Shown here piece after piece: positions 1 through 12,296 of a stretch of DNA of 64,000 nt (position 1 is its first letter; the number at the start of each line of letters is the position of its first letter). The notes under the pieces are model-generated. The model was not told where the DNA came from. It did no database searches and saw only the letters and a program-made list of their open reading frames with translations. The translations under genes were made by a program, and so were the position numbers. Origin of the DNA: Ulva prolifera (Eukaryota; Chlorophyta; Ulvophyceae; Ulvales; Ulvaceae); NCBI GenBank assembly GCA_023078555.1, contig CM041200.1:2240001-2304000 (forward strand). The letters are read 5' to 3'.

Positions 1-963
1 AAGTAGTTGTTGCAGACGTAGAGAGCGCTGCAAACGATTCGTAGCCAACCGCAGGTTGCTATCTGTCAATTTTTATGCTCACACACCCCAAACGAGTATC
101 TTTGTATCCACCAGACTGTCTTTGCACAGCCAGACACGATCCGCCCTCCCGCAGCACAGGACAAGCCGACTGTGGCTGGAACTGCAGCCGGTGAAGTTCA
201 ATCGTGTTTACAAATTTCTGGTATCGGGATCTGTCAATTTTTTTGTCGCTGTTAGTTATCACCATGCGGCAGTGGTCCGGCCAACGCTGCAGCAACTTCC
301 AGGGCGCCGCTCCGACCCGCAATCCTATTAGGTACGCTCGTTCGCATTGCTGGGCCAAGGCACTTGCTGAAGCCCTCAGATTCGATGCATGCGCATGTTC
401 AATTTCGGCTCGCTTTATTTTGCCGCTTTGCGCAACACAATCACAGCGTGTTTCGTTCGGCAACTTTCGTAGCATTGTGAGATATGTGCAATTCGATTCG
501 GTGTTTTCTTGTTTACGGTCATTTTTTGAAGTGTACATCAGTCGTCTACCGCTGAGATTTTTGGGATCCGGCGGAAGTCCGGTTTTGCAATTGTGAACTG
601 AGCCGAGATTGGTCGTGCCACCCACTATCATGGGCCGCTTCGTAAATTCCCATCGATCACGTCGGAGTAGAGACAATGTTGGGCGTTGATGTTTGCAACT
701 GCAAATCACAGGTGTGTCGGAAAACTTGGGCAGTACCATCAGTGTTGCGTTTGCTTAGTGTGCAGGCCCCAAAAACCGTCAGCGCCATTGGACAGGGACA
801 TCAGTACACAGGATATCGCTATTTCTACAACTAGCGATGATGCATTTCTCCACGCGCTTCCTCCGAGTTCCTTTCCGACTCCAGTGCTCCTGCCTGCCTC
901 TTGGTTGAACGAAAAAGCAGAATCTCCAGAAGGTGGAAACGACACACAGTCGCAGGTGTTAGC
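1..963. other. 5' region without a recognised gene
   Basis: I recognise no conserved coding sequence here. The only notable structure is an uninterrupted minus-strand ATG reading frame (listed separately). The right end is presumably the promoter or 5' exon of the atypical kinase gene downstream. Confidence 0.4.
59..739 (-). CDS. hypothetical 226-codon ORF, unsupported
   Basis: A minus-strand frame begins with a true ATG (complement of 737-739) and stays open for 226 codons in sequence of ordinary base composition. The product is basic, with several Arg/Lys and Cys residues. I see no domain, signal peptide, membrane span or repeat. It would be divergent from the kinase gene. Codon use looks unremarkable and a chance ORF is quite possible, so I list it only because no other feature explains the stretch. 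Confidence 0.2.
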   Translation of the reverse strand: MVLPKFSDTPVICSCKHQRPTLSLLRRDRWEFTKRPMIVGGTTNLGSVHNCKTGLPPDPKNLSGRRLMYTSKNDRKQENTESNCTYLTMLRKLPNETRCDCVAQSGKIKRAEIEHAHASNLRASASALAQQCERAYLIGLRVGAAPWKLLQRWPDHCRMVITNSDKKIDRSRYQKFVNTIELHRLQFQPQSACPVLREGGSCLAVQRQSGGYKDTRLGCVSIKIDR

Positions 964-3166
964 ATGGGTATGCTCCTACTGGCTCAGCTGAACGCCTGCA
1001 AACCTGTAATCTTCTCATCGAAGCCCCTGACCAGGTCATTACCACGATTGGGTGGTGCCCTTCCAAGCACATTCAATTCCTGTTTGGCACTAGACGGCAA
1101 AGAACATGGCTTGCAGAGGAGACGGCGCATCTCTGCAGCAGTGGAGATTGCCACGTGTGTTCGCCAAACCTGTCTGTCTTTGGACGCTGCAAGCAGGGAG
1201 ATGTCTGCACGAATCAAGGAGATTGACCGGGTCATTCAGAGGGTGGACCATCTTGCAAAGGCCTGCACATCGTCGAAACAGCCACAAACAAAGACTGGGA
1301 CACCGAGTGACCCTGTAAGATCAGGAGACATCAGCGCTACCTCAACTGTGACTGTTGTTCCTACCCACATTGACACGGGCAGAGATGCTGATGACAAACA
1401 AGCAATGGGGGGCCACAGCACCTCCCCACACAATGCGACGCTGCCGTGCATCATTGCTGATATTCAAGAGAACCGCTCGGCGCATGTTAAGACCACTGTC
1501 ATCGAAAATTCAGCACAGGGCATGGTGGAGGAGGTGCTCCCAGCCGAGGTGGTGGGTGAGCGTCCGATCATGCAACAGATCGGCACAAGCAGCCATTCGC
1601 TTCACCCTGGCATTGATGGCAGCTCGTCTGTCAAAATATCACTTTACAAACAGCAGCGCACGGCCGTTGTGACTGTGCAAGTGGCTGTGCAAGTGCACCC
1701 TTGCCTGCAACTTCCTGATACGCAGGATGATGCTGAGTGCCTACTGCCTTGTGGCCGTGAGCCGCATATGGACGTAGCTGTCGCGTTTGCTGCCTCCGCG
1801 GCTGCTCAGGCGGCCAATGACTGCAGTCGGTATGCGCCTCTTTGCACCTCCCATCGCATGCATAGCTATGACTGTGTAACTGTACATACCAGTCTTACCG
1901 GTGCCCTGAATTGTGAGACGCTCACGCATGCGAGCCGCCTTGACACATGGCCGCATGGACTGTCGTCCGGTGCCAGCATCATGCTGATGTTGTGAAGGAT
2001 TGTTGTTGCAGGGATGTGTTGGACCTGACAAGCCCTGCGCTGGACCCGGCAGGCGTGTCTGTACACCCACATGAGGCCATTCTGTCAACCTTGCAGCATG
2101 GTCGTGTGGAAGGAGTTGAGAATCGCACAGTCAGCCAGTTCTCACATGTTTCGTACATTGTGAAGCTTCGTCATCCGGATACTGGACACAAGTGCAAGGT
2201 GCCTTTACTTGCTATGAATTTCTGCGTTCTGCCTCAGTTTTCCAGGCAAAGTTACTCATGGCCGTTACGCTTTCAACTTTAGGTCACATGCTTGTGCTAA
2301 TCCCGAATGTTCTTTGCACACATTTCTTAAATCTTTGCCTTGAATATCTGGCGTTTTCGTTGAATCGTTGAGTAGGGTCAATGCCACACAGCGTGCTAGC
2401 GAAGCTGCAGGCAATATTCAAACCACGGGCGCCCGGGGACTTTGATGGCTGGCATAGGACTCCCATCGAGCGCGTTGCGTACCTCCTCAATCTACAGCTG
2501 GGAATGGACCTGGTTCCTCCCACCGTGTACCGTCATGATTTGGCGCTTGACGATCAGTCGTTTCTTCAAGATGGTGCCCTGATATACTTTGTGGACGAGA
2601 TGAAAGACCTTGCGGACATCAAAGAGAGAGACTGGGGTGCTACCAAGGAGTCCCTGCTGTCTGACACAAGGATCCTGGTGTGGAAACTCATGTGCATCTG
2701 GATGTACTAATCTAAGCGCTGCCTTGATGCATAAGCGTACATGTTCATGCAGCCATAAAACTGTGGTCAGATCGATTGCCACACTGCTTTCGTCAAGTGA
2801 TGGGTTTGTGTGCAGGATGTGCTGCTGCACAATAGCGATCGACATAGCGGCCACTTTGGCTGGGGTAAGCATTGGACACAGGACAAGCACTTGCCCATCC
2901 TCATTGATCATGCTGCTGGATTTCGAAATGGTGCCGTTGTATGTATGCATCATGACAATGCTTTTAGGACTGGCCCAACTGTACGGGTGGTGCCGTCAAC
3001 ATATTTGCGGCTGAAGCTCTTGGACGCGGCTGTGATTGCCAAAAGGCTGCATGGCATCCTTAGCCCTGCTGAAATTGTGGACGTGGTGAAACGAAGGGAT
3101 GGAATTCTTAGCTATTTGGACGGTCTGGTGGGTACACATGGCATTGAGAATGTCCTTGTAGCATAG
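964..3166 (+). CDS. FAM20-like / PI3K-fold atypical protein kinase
   Basis: Predicted secretory-pathway or PI3/4K-fold kinase, by inference from motifs. The C-terminal exons join in phase: 2012-2198, 2411-2677 and 2816-3166, ending with TAG. The segment upstream of 2012 is open from about 964 to 1990 and is probably the N-terminal region; its splice to 2012 is unresolved (a donor near 1830 is possible). Seen in order: a glycine-rich N-lobe start, an AIFKPR strand carrying the presumed ATP-binding Lys, a GDFDGWHRTPIE helix start, then HNSDRHSGHF (catalytic Asp) and LIDHAAGF (metal-binding Asp). The DRH plus DH pair resembles the FAM20C loop (NMDRHH, then LDxGRGFG) more than classic kinases or HipA. 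The start at 964 gives a short hydrophobic stretch (MGMLLLAQLNA) that could be part of a signal, but the true first exon may lie upstream. The substrate is unknown. Confidence 0.65.
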
Positions 3167-3738
3167 CAGTGTTGGTGCTCTCTACTGTAGTGCATAGAAA
3201 ATTTGTGGAATATGTTGTACAACGTCATGGTGTAACCGAATCGATTTAGCGCATTCAAGGATGGAAAAGTTTGGCCACTGGCACAGACCAGCGAGTGCAC
3301 CCCAAAGTTGCAAGCTGCGTTTGTTGCAACATGTTGGCTTTCGTGCGGCTGGGCACAAACAGGTGCCTACGACAACGGCCACTAATCATGGCAGTTGTAT
3401 GCAGAGTGAGCTAGGGTACTTCATTCCTAAATCGTAACGTATGACAGCTTGGCCACAGAGATGCAATTTTCTCCGGAACGTTTCTGCCCATGCTTTGGTC
3501 GCCAGACTAGTGTCTTGCTGCTTGTAGTATGTTCTGGATAACTCAGTGCACCATTTGTGTTTCTGCAGGAGCTGCGTCCTGTGCCATCATGAATGAGAGA
3601 CGTACATGTCTTAGCGTCCGTTTACATCATCTCGGCGGCACGCGTGGTTTCTCTCGTTCCAACACAAGTCCATGACCTTATATGAGTGCTTCTTGTGCAC
3701 CGGTTTTACACAGCGACCGTAGGAAGGATCTGTGAGCC
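3167..3738. other. intergenic, nothing recognised
   Basis: This separates the kinase stop from the NUBPL start. There are only short out-of-context frames and no repeat or RNA gene. It should hold the kinase 3' UTR and the NUBPL promoter. Confidence 0.5.
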
Positions 3739-4902
3739 ATGTCCCCATCCAGAGCCACTTGCGAGGTGGTGAGAACTGCGTTACGATCCGTGGCAGAAAA
3801 ATTACACCAACATGAAATTGCACTGCGAATTCAGCCATTCCTTCGGCATGCTTCCAAATTGCCACCGCCAGTAGCTAGCAAGAGGGCAATTCCCAATGTG
3901 CAACATCTGGTTCTTGTTGGTTCGGGTAAGGGTGGTGTCGGGAAAAGCACAACTGCAGGTGTGCGAAGAGCTATGCCGATCCATGAGTGTAGCCATTGCG
4001 CACAGGCTGCAACAACTCCAGTGAAAGTCGCAGCTGCTGACATGTGCAGTGAATGTTGCCCTCGCACTGGCTCGTGGCTGTGGGCTGAGGGTAGGGATCA
4101 TGGACGCAGATGTGTCTGGTCCTTCGATCCCTCAGCTGCTCAACCTTAAGGGAGTACGACCTCAGACCACCACAAGCGGGGATCTGATTGCTCTCCAAAA
4201 CCATGGAGTCGTCAGCATGTCCATGGGTTCCCTAGTGGACTCAGGAAAAGCCATCACATGGCGAGGGCCAATGGTTGGCAAGGCTCTGGAGAAGCTCCTC
4301 TTTGGAGTTGTCTGGGGCCAACTCGATGTGTTGGTCGTGGATCTTCCACCAGGCACTGGTGCGTTGATCATCTGAAGAGCATACATGTAACTGAATCTCG
4401 ACAGGCGATATCACTTACCGTGTGTCTGTCCAGTGCACACATGCAACCCGCGGACATGCATGGACTATCGATTGCAAGATGTGCTGGAGCAGCATACTTG
4501 TGCAATGATGATTTTGCTGCAGGGGACACACACATCAGCCTTGCACAGCGGGCGAAAGTTTCAGCAGCCCTGGTGGTCACCACGCCCCAAGACGTCGCTT
4601 TGGAAGACGTGAGCAGGAGCGTTGAGATGTTCAGCAAGTTGGACATCCGCGTATGTGGTATTGTGGAGAACATGAGTTATTACATCTGTGATGGATGTGG
4701 CAAACGTTCTCACATTTTTGGGAGAGGTGGGGGTGACAAGCTGGCTCAGCAAACACAGCTTCCAGTTCTTGGCCACGTGCCTCTAGACGTGAAGTCTATG
4801 GAAGCCGGTGAGGCAGGCGCGCCGATTGTGATCTCCAATCCTGAATCGCCAACGAGCCAAGAGTACTTTGTGGTGGCCAGACGTTTGTTTGAGACTCTGT
4901 AG
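3739..4902 (+). CDS. INDH: Mrp/NBP35-family P-loop ATPase, Ind1/NUBPL type
   Basis: Iron-sulfur carrier of the Mrp/Nbp35 family. The NUBPL/INDH branch delivers Fe-S clusters to mitochondrial complex I. Three exons join in phase: 3739-3958, 4050-4358 and 4523-4902. Exon 1 carries the deviant Walker A GSGKGGVGKST. Exon 2 carries the DADVSGPS switch and the VDLPPGTG loop, split by the second intron. Exon 3 carries SLAQRAKVSAALVVTTPQ, the ENMSYYICDGCGK segment whose CxxC is the cluster-bridging motif, and FGRGGGDKLA. There is no DUF59 domain in front, which argues against HCF101. The N-terminus (about 55 residues before the P-loop) is basic and fits a mitochondrial presequence. The introns are 91 and 164 nt. 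A sister Mrp paralogue cannot be excluded without a tree. Confidence 0.9.
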
Positions 4903-5474
4903 GACTTCAGTACAATACAACTTTACAGGCAGCAAGTTGTGTATGCTAGGCAGTTTTGACGGTTGCCCACAGATGCGTAAACAAGGACAATCGGCATGTT
5001 CATGGCATGGACTTTTGAGGCGCCTGTCTGGCTATTATCAGCATCTTGTGCAGTTGCAAGTGCTGTCCGGTGTCTGTGCCGCGGCGCAGCGGCGGTGTCG
5101 CCCTCATGCTTGCATTCAATGCATATGCTCGCCGCTTCGCGATGAACAGCATCTGTGGCTGAGCATAGGACAATTGAGCATATCACGTTTCCGACAGCAC
5201 GATGGCAATGCAGATTGACGTACACTTGTTTTGAGCTATATGCGTGCACTCCTGTACGGAGCCAGTCAGACACCAAAGCGATGATGTGACTCATACCCTT
5301 CTGTGCGACCAATCAGTCCACGAAGTCCCACGTTTCAAGCCATAAATTGAAATATTTGATGATCAGCGTTGCCCATGTCTCGCTGATGGGTGCTACAGCG
5401 GCTGACCATTGTTTAGACCGAGAGGAGGGCGCGCGGGATCAGGCAATCGTTTTCAAATAGTGAAAACTGGCAAC
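4903..5474. other. intergenic, nothing recognised
   Basis: Between the NUBPL stop and the BTB gene start. It has no conserved frame, RNA gene or repeat that I can see. Both neighbours are on the plus strand. Confidence 0.5.
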
Positions 5475-7131
5475 ATGGCCTGCAGAAGCGTTGACAAGAT
5501 ATCTTCACAGCTCAAGGACTTGGTGATGGAAGGCCGAGATGAGCGGTTAGCGAGACATTGCATGGCCGTGACTCAGGCGATGTTGAATTGTCCAGATCAT
5601 CTCAAAGGCGTCATGTTTAAGTGCAATGACGATGCTGTTCTTGCAGCTCATAAGTTTGTCCTAGGCATTCAAGCTCCGTGCGTTCTTTTCACCTGAGCTT
5701 GAGCGATCACGCGGCTACGCCTCTCACCATGGTCGCCGTCGAGTGTCTTGCGCAGGCGGTGCCATCAGCCCCGGCAATGGAGAGAAGATTATGAATTGAA
5801 TTAGATCTTCATGGCTCAAATTTTCTGTGTGTATGGTCATCACCAAACGCGTTTACGGCCTCCTTTGCAGGTACTATCGACAAATTTTGTACAGAGAGGG
5901 AGTGATGAACACATCTGTGAACTCACTCATGAACAAGAAGTATCGCTTCTGGGGCTCATCGACTTGCTTTCGGTATCTAATGCAGTTTCTTTACACTGGG
6001 GCCATATCTGGTGAGTTCCTGGCCACTCTGGTGCTGTGTGCCAGCAGTCATGCTTGGAGGACGCCCGGACGGGATCCATCTTATGCCCGCACCTACACCA
6101 TACGCTTCCATACTGGGTTGACTAGATTGCAATGCAGAACTGGAAGAGATTGGGGCTATTGATGGACACATAGATGACATCGATGAGCTCTTGACTCTGG
6201 CCTTGCAGCCAAAAAAGGATGGTTTGGGAGGGGTGGACAAGTATCTCATTCAAAAGTTATGCCAAAACAAGCCACGGTCCATCAAAGCGGCCATGGCGCG
6301 CTTGTGCATGGGGATGAACAACTCTATACAGGTCCGTCCATGGATTGGCGCTTCTTTTAGTATTCGCTGTCTCCAGGCACCACTTGTGTCCATAATCAAG
6401 ACTTCATGGCTCGTATTTATCTGTGGCAGCACGGCTACGCTTGTCACTTTGTGCAACGGCCTCTGCACGTGCTCATAGTGCGCATGCAGGACATCGTGGA
6501 CGCAATGCGGGAAGCCATCCCAAAGCTGGAGTTCACGGTGGATTGCTTCAATGTTGCAGACCTGAATACTGAGGTTGTGGAACTGGTTCTGCGGGATATT
6601 CCCTTGAACGCCACAGAACTGGATGCATGCCGAGCCGTGCATGCATGGGCCCAGGAATTTTTTGGCATCGACTCCGATGAGGACACAGACACGCTGCCTG
6701 AAGACCAGGCATCAGACGACCTCCTGATCCTACCACCTGAGGACCGCAGAATTCTCAAGCACATTGATCTGGGCTGTGTCTGCGCCGCTGAAATCCGGGA
6801 GGTGTGCCATAGCTCTGTGATGTCCATGCTGAGCGCCCACGTTGGTAGATCCAGGTGACTTGACGCTTGTATCTCAGCTGTGTATTTCTTCACGTGTCAA
6901 GGGCTCTTAAAATAGGCACTGCCATGTATGCACTGCCTGGCGATGAACTGAGCTGTGGTCATGGCCAGCTTGTCATGTGTGCAGGCAGTGATACCGATGC
7001 GTCTGTTCCCAAGAACTGACATTGTAGATGCGCAACGGAAGCATGCAATCAATCGGACAGGCAATTTGCCATCAAAGCGAAACATGGCACGGGGCAGTGA
7101 CGAAACTGAAAGTGACAGTGTCATTGCCTAG
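5475..7131 (+). CDS. BTB/POZ and BACK domain protein
   Basis: Likely a substrate adaptor for a cullin-3 ubiquitin ligase, by family knowledge; partner and substrate are unknown. Five exons join in phase: 5475-5677, 5871-6010, 6138-6331, 6490-6819 and 6985-7131. The BTB fold is spread over exons 1-2: VMFKCNDDAVLAAHKFVLG, then YYRQILYREG, then RYLMQFLYTGAI. The BACK domain starts in exon 3 (YLIQKLCQNKPRSIKAAM) and continues in exon 4 with FNVADLNTEVVELVL and ATELDACRAVHAWAQEFFG. An acidic insert follows (SDEDTDTLPEDQ). The fifth exon is short and adds AVIPMRLFPRTDIVDAQRKH and a Ser/Glu-rich tail; without it the frame runs to a stop at 6858. No kelch repeats follow, so this is the short BTB-BACK type. 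It converges on the GH3 gene, with 258 bp between stop codons. Confidence 0.82.
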
Positions 7132-7389
7132 CTAAAATCAAGGATCTGGAGGCGTAGCCAGGGCAGTGGCATGGGCCGGGACTTGTGGGGTACATACAAA
7201 GCAGTGATCTCCCCTGTAGATGTGGTAGTAGTGCGTAGCTGATTGTGTTCGGGATGTGCAGGTGTACTGGGCCCCAAATGAGTTGTCAATTACAGGCATA
7301 CAGTTGTCACATACAAGCATACTGTAACTTCTCGAGGTCGCCAATGCACAGCATTCAGTGCATGGTGCTGTCAAGTTGGCTCTGGAGTT

Positions 7390-10300
7390 TCAAAACAGCG
7401 GGGCAGTGTGCTTGCCCCGGTCTTCTCTCTGCTCCAGCTGAAGCCAGTCGCCCTGCAGTAAGGGGTCTCCAGCAAAAGTCAGTTTGAAGCTCAGGTCCTC
7501 AACGAATATGGTGAAGGATCCAGGTTGGACAAATCGACCGCCATCCTCAACAACATCATCTGATGCCTCAAAAGAAAAGTCGTCCATGTTCAACTGCAAG
7601 GCGCAGGCATGCATCAAAAGACAACATCAGAAGGCACACTGTAGCAACACATTCGAGCAGTGCGAGCATGCCGCTCCGGCGGCACACTGACACAGGCATA
7701 CCGTGAAGTGCAAGGCCGCGGACTCCCCTGGGCCGAGTTGCACGCGCTGGAAGCGCTTCAGCATCGCCCCCGCAGGCGGCACGATGCACGCGTCGTCCTG
7801 CACCTTGACCAGAACGGGCCACGCGCCCGTCCGGCTGCCGGAGTTGTGAACGGCCACTTTCACATTCACAACGCTGCCAGCCGCAAACGCATGGCCACCG
7901 TCATCATGCCGCGCTTGCTGGCCTCCCTCATGCATGACCGTGATCGCCACATCCGCCACCTCAAAGCTTGTGTAACTCAGCCCAAACCCAAACGGGTGCA
8001 GCGGCCCATCCACTCTCCTGCATGCCGCAGCAGTCACAGCAGCCCATGCTCAGCCGAGATCACGCGGCCCTGCCAGGCTTGCCCCCAGCCTGCAGCACAG
8101 CGGCGCAGTAGTATGCCTGCAGCGCACCGGGGAGACATGTCATCCAGCGACGCCGGAATCGATGCGTAGTCCGCGTGGCTGTGCCAGTACGGCAGCGACT
8201 GCTTGTCCGCCATGTGCAACGTGATTGGCAGCCGCGCACAGGGGCAGTGCACGCCTGCGATGGTGTCGGTGATCGCGGCAGCCCCAAACGGCCCCGGGAA
8301 AAACGCGGTGAGGTGGGCATCGAACAGTGCCTCGAACTGTGCCAGCAGCCGGTCGCGGCCGCCTACGTACACACCCACCAGCGGCATGCCCCTCGCGTCC
8401 GCCACCGCACGCAGATCCGCCGCCAGCTGCAACTGTGCTGCCGGCAGGTACATCGACGGCGTGTCTCCAAACACCTCGGTGTACAGCCCTTCCCCATACA
8501 CAAACCTGCACCACCGACTCGCATGGATCGCATGCATGAGACACCCGATTAGGGCGAGAGCGCAGCGCGCAACACCAGGAGCAAGAAGTTGCGGGTGCAC
8601 GGTGGATGGTGGGGGAGCGCACAGGATGGCTTTCGTGGCCACGGCGGCAACAGTCAGGCAGCGATCACGCACGGGCTCACCGTCAACCGTCACGCCTGTG
8701 GCCGCAACAGCGGCGCCGCCAGCGCCAGCCATCCACTTGCTCACCGCAGTCGCGACGTCGTCAAACGGCACCTGCACGGTGCTTGCGTCATGCATGTACC
8801 ACTGTGCATGTATGCTACTGCCACGCCCAGAAGCGCAACGGCGACGCACACACCTCGGTGCCTGACTCCGGGCCTTGCCAGTGGAAGCTCCATGCGCCGA
8901 GCAGGTGTGCCGCTGACTGCGCATTCGGCCCGACAACTGCCACCACGTCCCCCGCTGCCGCCTCTAGCGGCAGCACACCTCCGTTCTTCAGCAAAACAAC
9001 GCCATCCCGCGCCGCCTGCAGAGACTGCGCGCGCTCCTGGGCCTTGATGTCCTCCGGAACATCCCGCAGCTCCGCTATCGGCGTGCTGCGGATGTCCGCT
9101 GCGGCGCCGCTGCGCGGCAGGTAGCCGAGGCGCCGCTTGAGCGCGAGCACCCGCACCACGGCGAGGTCCAGCCGGGACACTGGCACGTAGCCCTTCTCCA
9201 CAGCCTCGACCGCATCCTCCAGGAAGTGCTGGTGGTATGGGACCATGGCCTGCACCAATCCACACCACCTGTCGGGTGGCTTACAGATCATGCATTTTGG
9301 CGGTGCCACTGACCGTACTACATCGCGACGTGGGTGGCTGTGGTGTGCATCTGATGAGCCGTGCCAAGTAGGACCACAGAGGCCCTGACAGAGGGGCCGA
9401 GGGACCTCAGAGGAGGGCGGCGGTAGAGCACCATGTCGAGAGAGGCTCGCGTCAGGGCTTGGGTGATCGCCTCGAGGGGGGTCGCAGCGGTGCGGTGCCA
9501 GTCAATCTGGTTGTAGATTTCTGTCCAGTCTGTCACAACCAGCCCCTGGAACTCTGCCTCCCCACGCAGCCACCGGCCCGTCCACTTCTGGCTGCTGACA
9601 ACTGGAATGTCCGCAGGCGCGTTGTACGCGGTCATGGCCGACGCAACGCCCGCACGCACAGCCTCAAGGAACGGCCGGAGGAAGTACTGCCGGATGAGCG
9701 AGTCTGGCAGCCACGACGGCCCGCGGTCGTACCCTGAACGCGCGGCCTGGTACCTGCAGCGCAGACGCCACTGCTATGCGTCTGCGCAGGTGAGTACATC
9801 TCACCCGGGTACAGCTGGGGCTGCAATGTTGCATGCTTGCTTGCGCACTTTGCCTGAAGGTGGCCATCTGGCCGCTCACTCAGGGTCACGGCGGGCACAG
9901 GGCAGATTCGGGAGCAGGATGGAGTGGCTGCTGCACAAAGCGCAGCGAGGTACAAGCAGGTGCGTACGCAACAAAGTGCTTCATGCATGCCGCGACGACG
10001 TCGTCAGCGGACAGGTCTTCTGGGATGGGCACACGTTGCCGGGGGATGCCGTGCGTGATGTGCTCTACGCCGAGTGGCATACCCTGCACAGGGCCCGCAG
10101 AGCTTGTGAACAACTGCTTGTGGAACATGTCCAACACATGCGCATCACGTTCTGCCCGTCTGCAGCCAGTGACGCATCAGGCATGCGGCCAGATCCGCAC
10201 AGCACCGCACATGTTCCTAGTACGGGCACCACGCGCCCGTGCAACAGCAGCTCTTCTGCCAAAAGGTGCTGTAGACGTCGTGAGGGCATGCCATGGCAGC

Positions 10301-11021
10301 CGCCGCACCTGCAGGCCTTGCACACTTGCCGTGCCCATGGCAGTGATCAGTGCTGGGTCCTCCCCGCAGCTTTCGTACACCCGAGGGAAACCTGAAGCCA
10401 TCGGGAGGTCTAGCACAGGCGCAAAGACCCAGCCGATTCCAGCCGCGCGGGTGTGCCGGCCCGCCGACCGTGTCGCATGCCATGCATGCTGCGTGTGGAA
10501 TGACGCCGCAGCGTGCAGAGCATGCGGAAACATGACGGCGTCCTTGACGTAGTTCGCTCCATGCATGCTGTCCAACCCAAACACCGGCGGTATCTGTAAA
10601 TCAACCCCTAAGTAAAGACATCATCCGATGGGTGGGCCGCAGCAGTGAGACAGGACAGGCTGGGTGGGGGGCGGGGCGGGCACAGGTGTACCTTTCCGGC
10701 GTTGATGTATGCCGTTTCCAGGTAGCTCAGGGCATCTCTCCACTGCGCAGCAGTCGGGACGTCCAGCTTGCCCTGGGGGCCACCTGCAGTGGGGGAGTTG
10801 AGGAATGACCCCACTCCTGCGCTGATGGCAGCGTCGACCTTGTCCGGGTCCAGCCGGAGGGCGCCCCTCCTCGCGGCCTCATGATCCAGGATCTCGTTGA
10901 TGTCCAGCTGCGTGATCTGCGCCACCTTTTCTTGGAGGGTCATGCGGCTGACGAGATGTGCTAGGGCACTGCATGACGCTGTGACTGCATGCCAGCGCAG
11001 GTGTTCGCCAGGCGTGACCAT
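7390..11021 (-). CDS. glycoside hydrolase family 3 beta-glycosidase
   Basis: Retaining exo-beta-glycosidase (beta-glucosidase or beta-xylosidase type); the exact sugar is not predictable. It has about nine exons. Anchors from the 5' end: MTLQEKVAQITQLDI (exon ending 10692); FGLDSMHGANYVKDAVMFPH (10593-10309); VAACMKHFVA joined to YQAARSGYDRGPSWLPDSLI; FQGLVVTDWTE with the catalytic nucleophile Asp; LALKRRLGYLP and DGVVLLKNGGVLPL at the start of the second domain; FVYGEGLYTEVFGD in the acid/base region; and PFGFGLSYTSFEVADVAITV opening the C-terminal fibronectin-III-like domain, ending LEQREDRGKHTAPLF. The length (over 800 residues) is normal for three-domain GH3. The in-frame Met at 11021-11019 is only the best visible start. 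A signal peptide is expected for this family but I cannot see one, so a further 5' exon is likely. The gene is GC-rich compared with the BTB gene next to it. Confidence 0.85.
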
Positions 11022-12296
11022 CTGAGCCTCTCGCCGCCGGATGAATGGACCGGCAACGAACGTTTTCCACTGCAGCGCGATCGTGACGCGGAGCAGCGAA
11101 CTGGTGTGCACTGCTTTCAAAAAGTAGGTACCATGGCGTAACGCAATTGTGCAATGTCGACGTGCGTTGCAGCGTCAGCGCACACGCGTGGCCACTTCTC
11201 GGCGCACGCAGAATGCGCGTTCACCGCGCAACATCATGCCACAGCGTCTCTCTACATACAAAGAAACTCGTACATTTGCGGGACGCTGGTTGGTGTTGGC
11301 CTTGGCTCGCCGGCGATGAGGTGTGGACGCGACATGCCGATCCGAAAGGGTTTGGCTTACGCATCCCAGGCTTGGCGCACTATGAGAAACACTTCAGAAG
11401 AACAGCATATCTGCAGTCAGGTCTGGGCCTCAGGTGTCCGATGACAGGGACGGGAGGCATTAGAAGCTGCCAGCGCGTCGCCATCGAAGTTCTTACTTGA
11501 CCGTGACAGCCCATCAAACAGACAACTGCTTGACACCTTTCAGCAGGTGCAAGCTGATCATATGTACGAGAAGATGCCACGCCTGGATCGCTCTGGAGGT
11601 CGATTTCGGGATCAAGTTTCGAATCAGGACGCGGGCTTGCACACGCACATGGGAATCCGGCAACATGCACGCGTACCGCTGCAAGATCGAGTGTCGACGA
11701 TGATCTTGTGTATGAGCATCCTCGCACGTGCGCCGCGTTAAGACATAGCCCCTCGCTGCGCCTATGAGCTTGCGCACCTGCTCTGTGTATGCGATTTCAC
11801 GTCGTCGATTGTGGTTTCAGCCAGCGACTTCGCGGCGCAGCAGCTGGCATGCAGCTCCAGCAGCTGGCTGTGTTAGAACCCTTTCGCCACATCTGGCCAC
11901 ACTTCTGGGAGCCGCGTTGCTGACTACATCACATTCGTCGACATCTGACAGTGCACGCATGGATAGCATGCATGTCATTGGCAATGACAGAATCTTCTGA
12001 TAGAAAGTGATTTGCGACATATCGGGATCAATCAACTGCTGCAGTCAGTGATGTAAAAATGCTGCCCTGATTTCTCATTCCGTCGGTGGTATATAAGAAA
12101 CCGGCATTTGCAGCGTGCGCGGCCACAAGGCACGGAAAACTGTGAACAGCTACTTACATTAACCTTGAACGTATCAGGCGCTGTTTGAGCCGAAATGCCC
12201 ACTTTCACGTTAGAAGTACAGTGCTATGTGCAGCAGCATCATTGTCGTCCGCTGTATAAGATCGTCCGGCGTCCGATCACGTGCACTTAATCATCC
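11022..12296. other. divergent intergenic / shared promoter region
   Basis: About 1.3 kb separates the GH3 5' end (minus) from the MOT1 start (plus), so regulatory DNA for both lies here. I recognise no coding exon with confidence, although a 5' exon of GH3 encoding a signal peptide may be hidden in it. Confidence 0.5.
12090..12097 (+). promoter_or_regulatory. TATA-box-like element upstream of MOT1
   Basis: TATATAAG lies about 200 bp before the MOT1 ATG, on the correct strand. The position fits a TATA box with a 5' UTR of roughly 170 nt. This is sequence resemblance only. Confidence 0.35.

Noticed and set aside
2411-3166. HipA-type toxin kinase or classical PI3/4-kinase
   Set aside because: The spacing of the HNSDRH and IDHAAGF motifs and the N-lobe text fit FAM20-like kinases better, although the three share a fold and only a profile search would settle it.
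3739-4902. HCF101 (plastid Mrp protein)
   Set aside because: There is no N-terminal DUF59 domain, and the length and CxxC context match the Ind1/NUBPL branch better.
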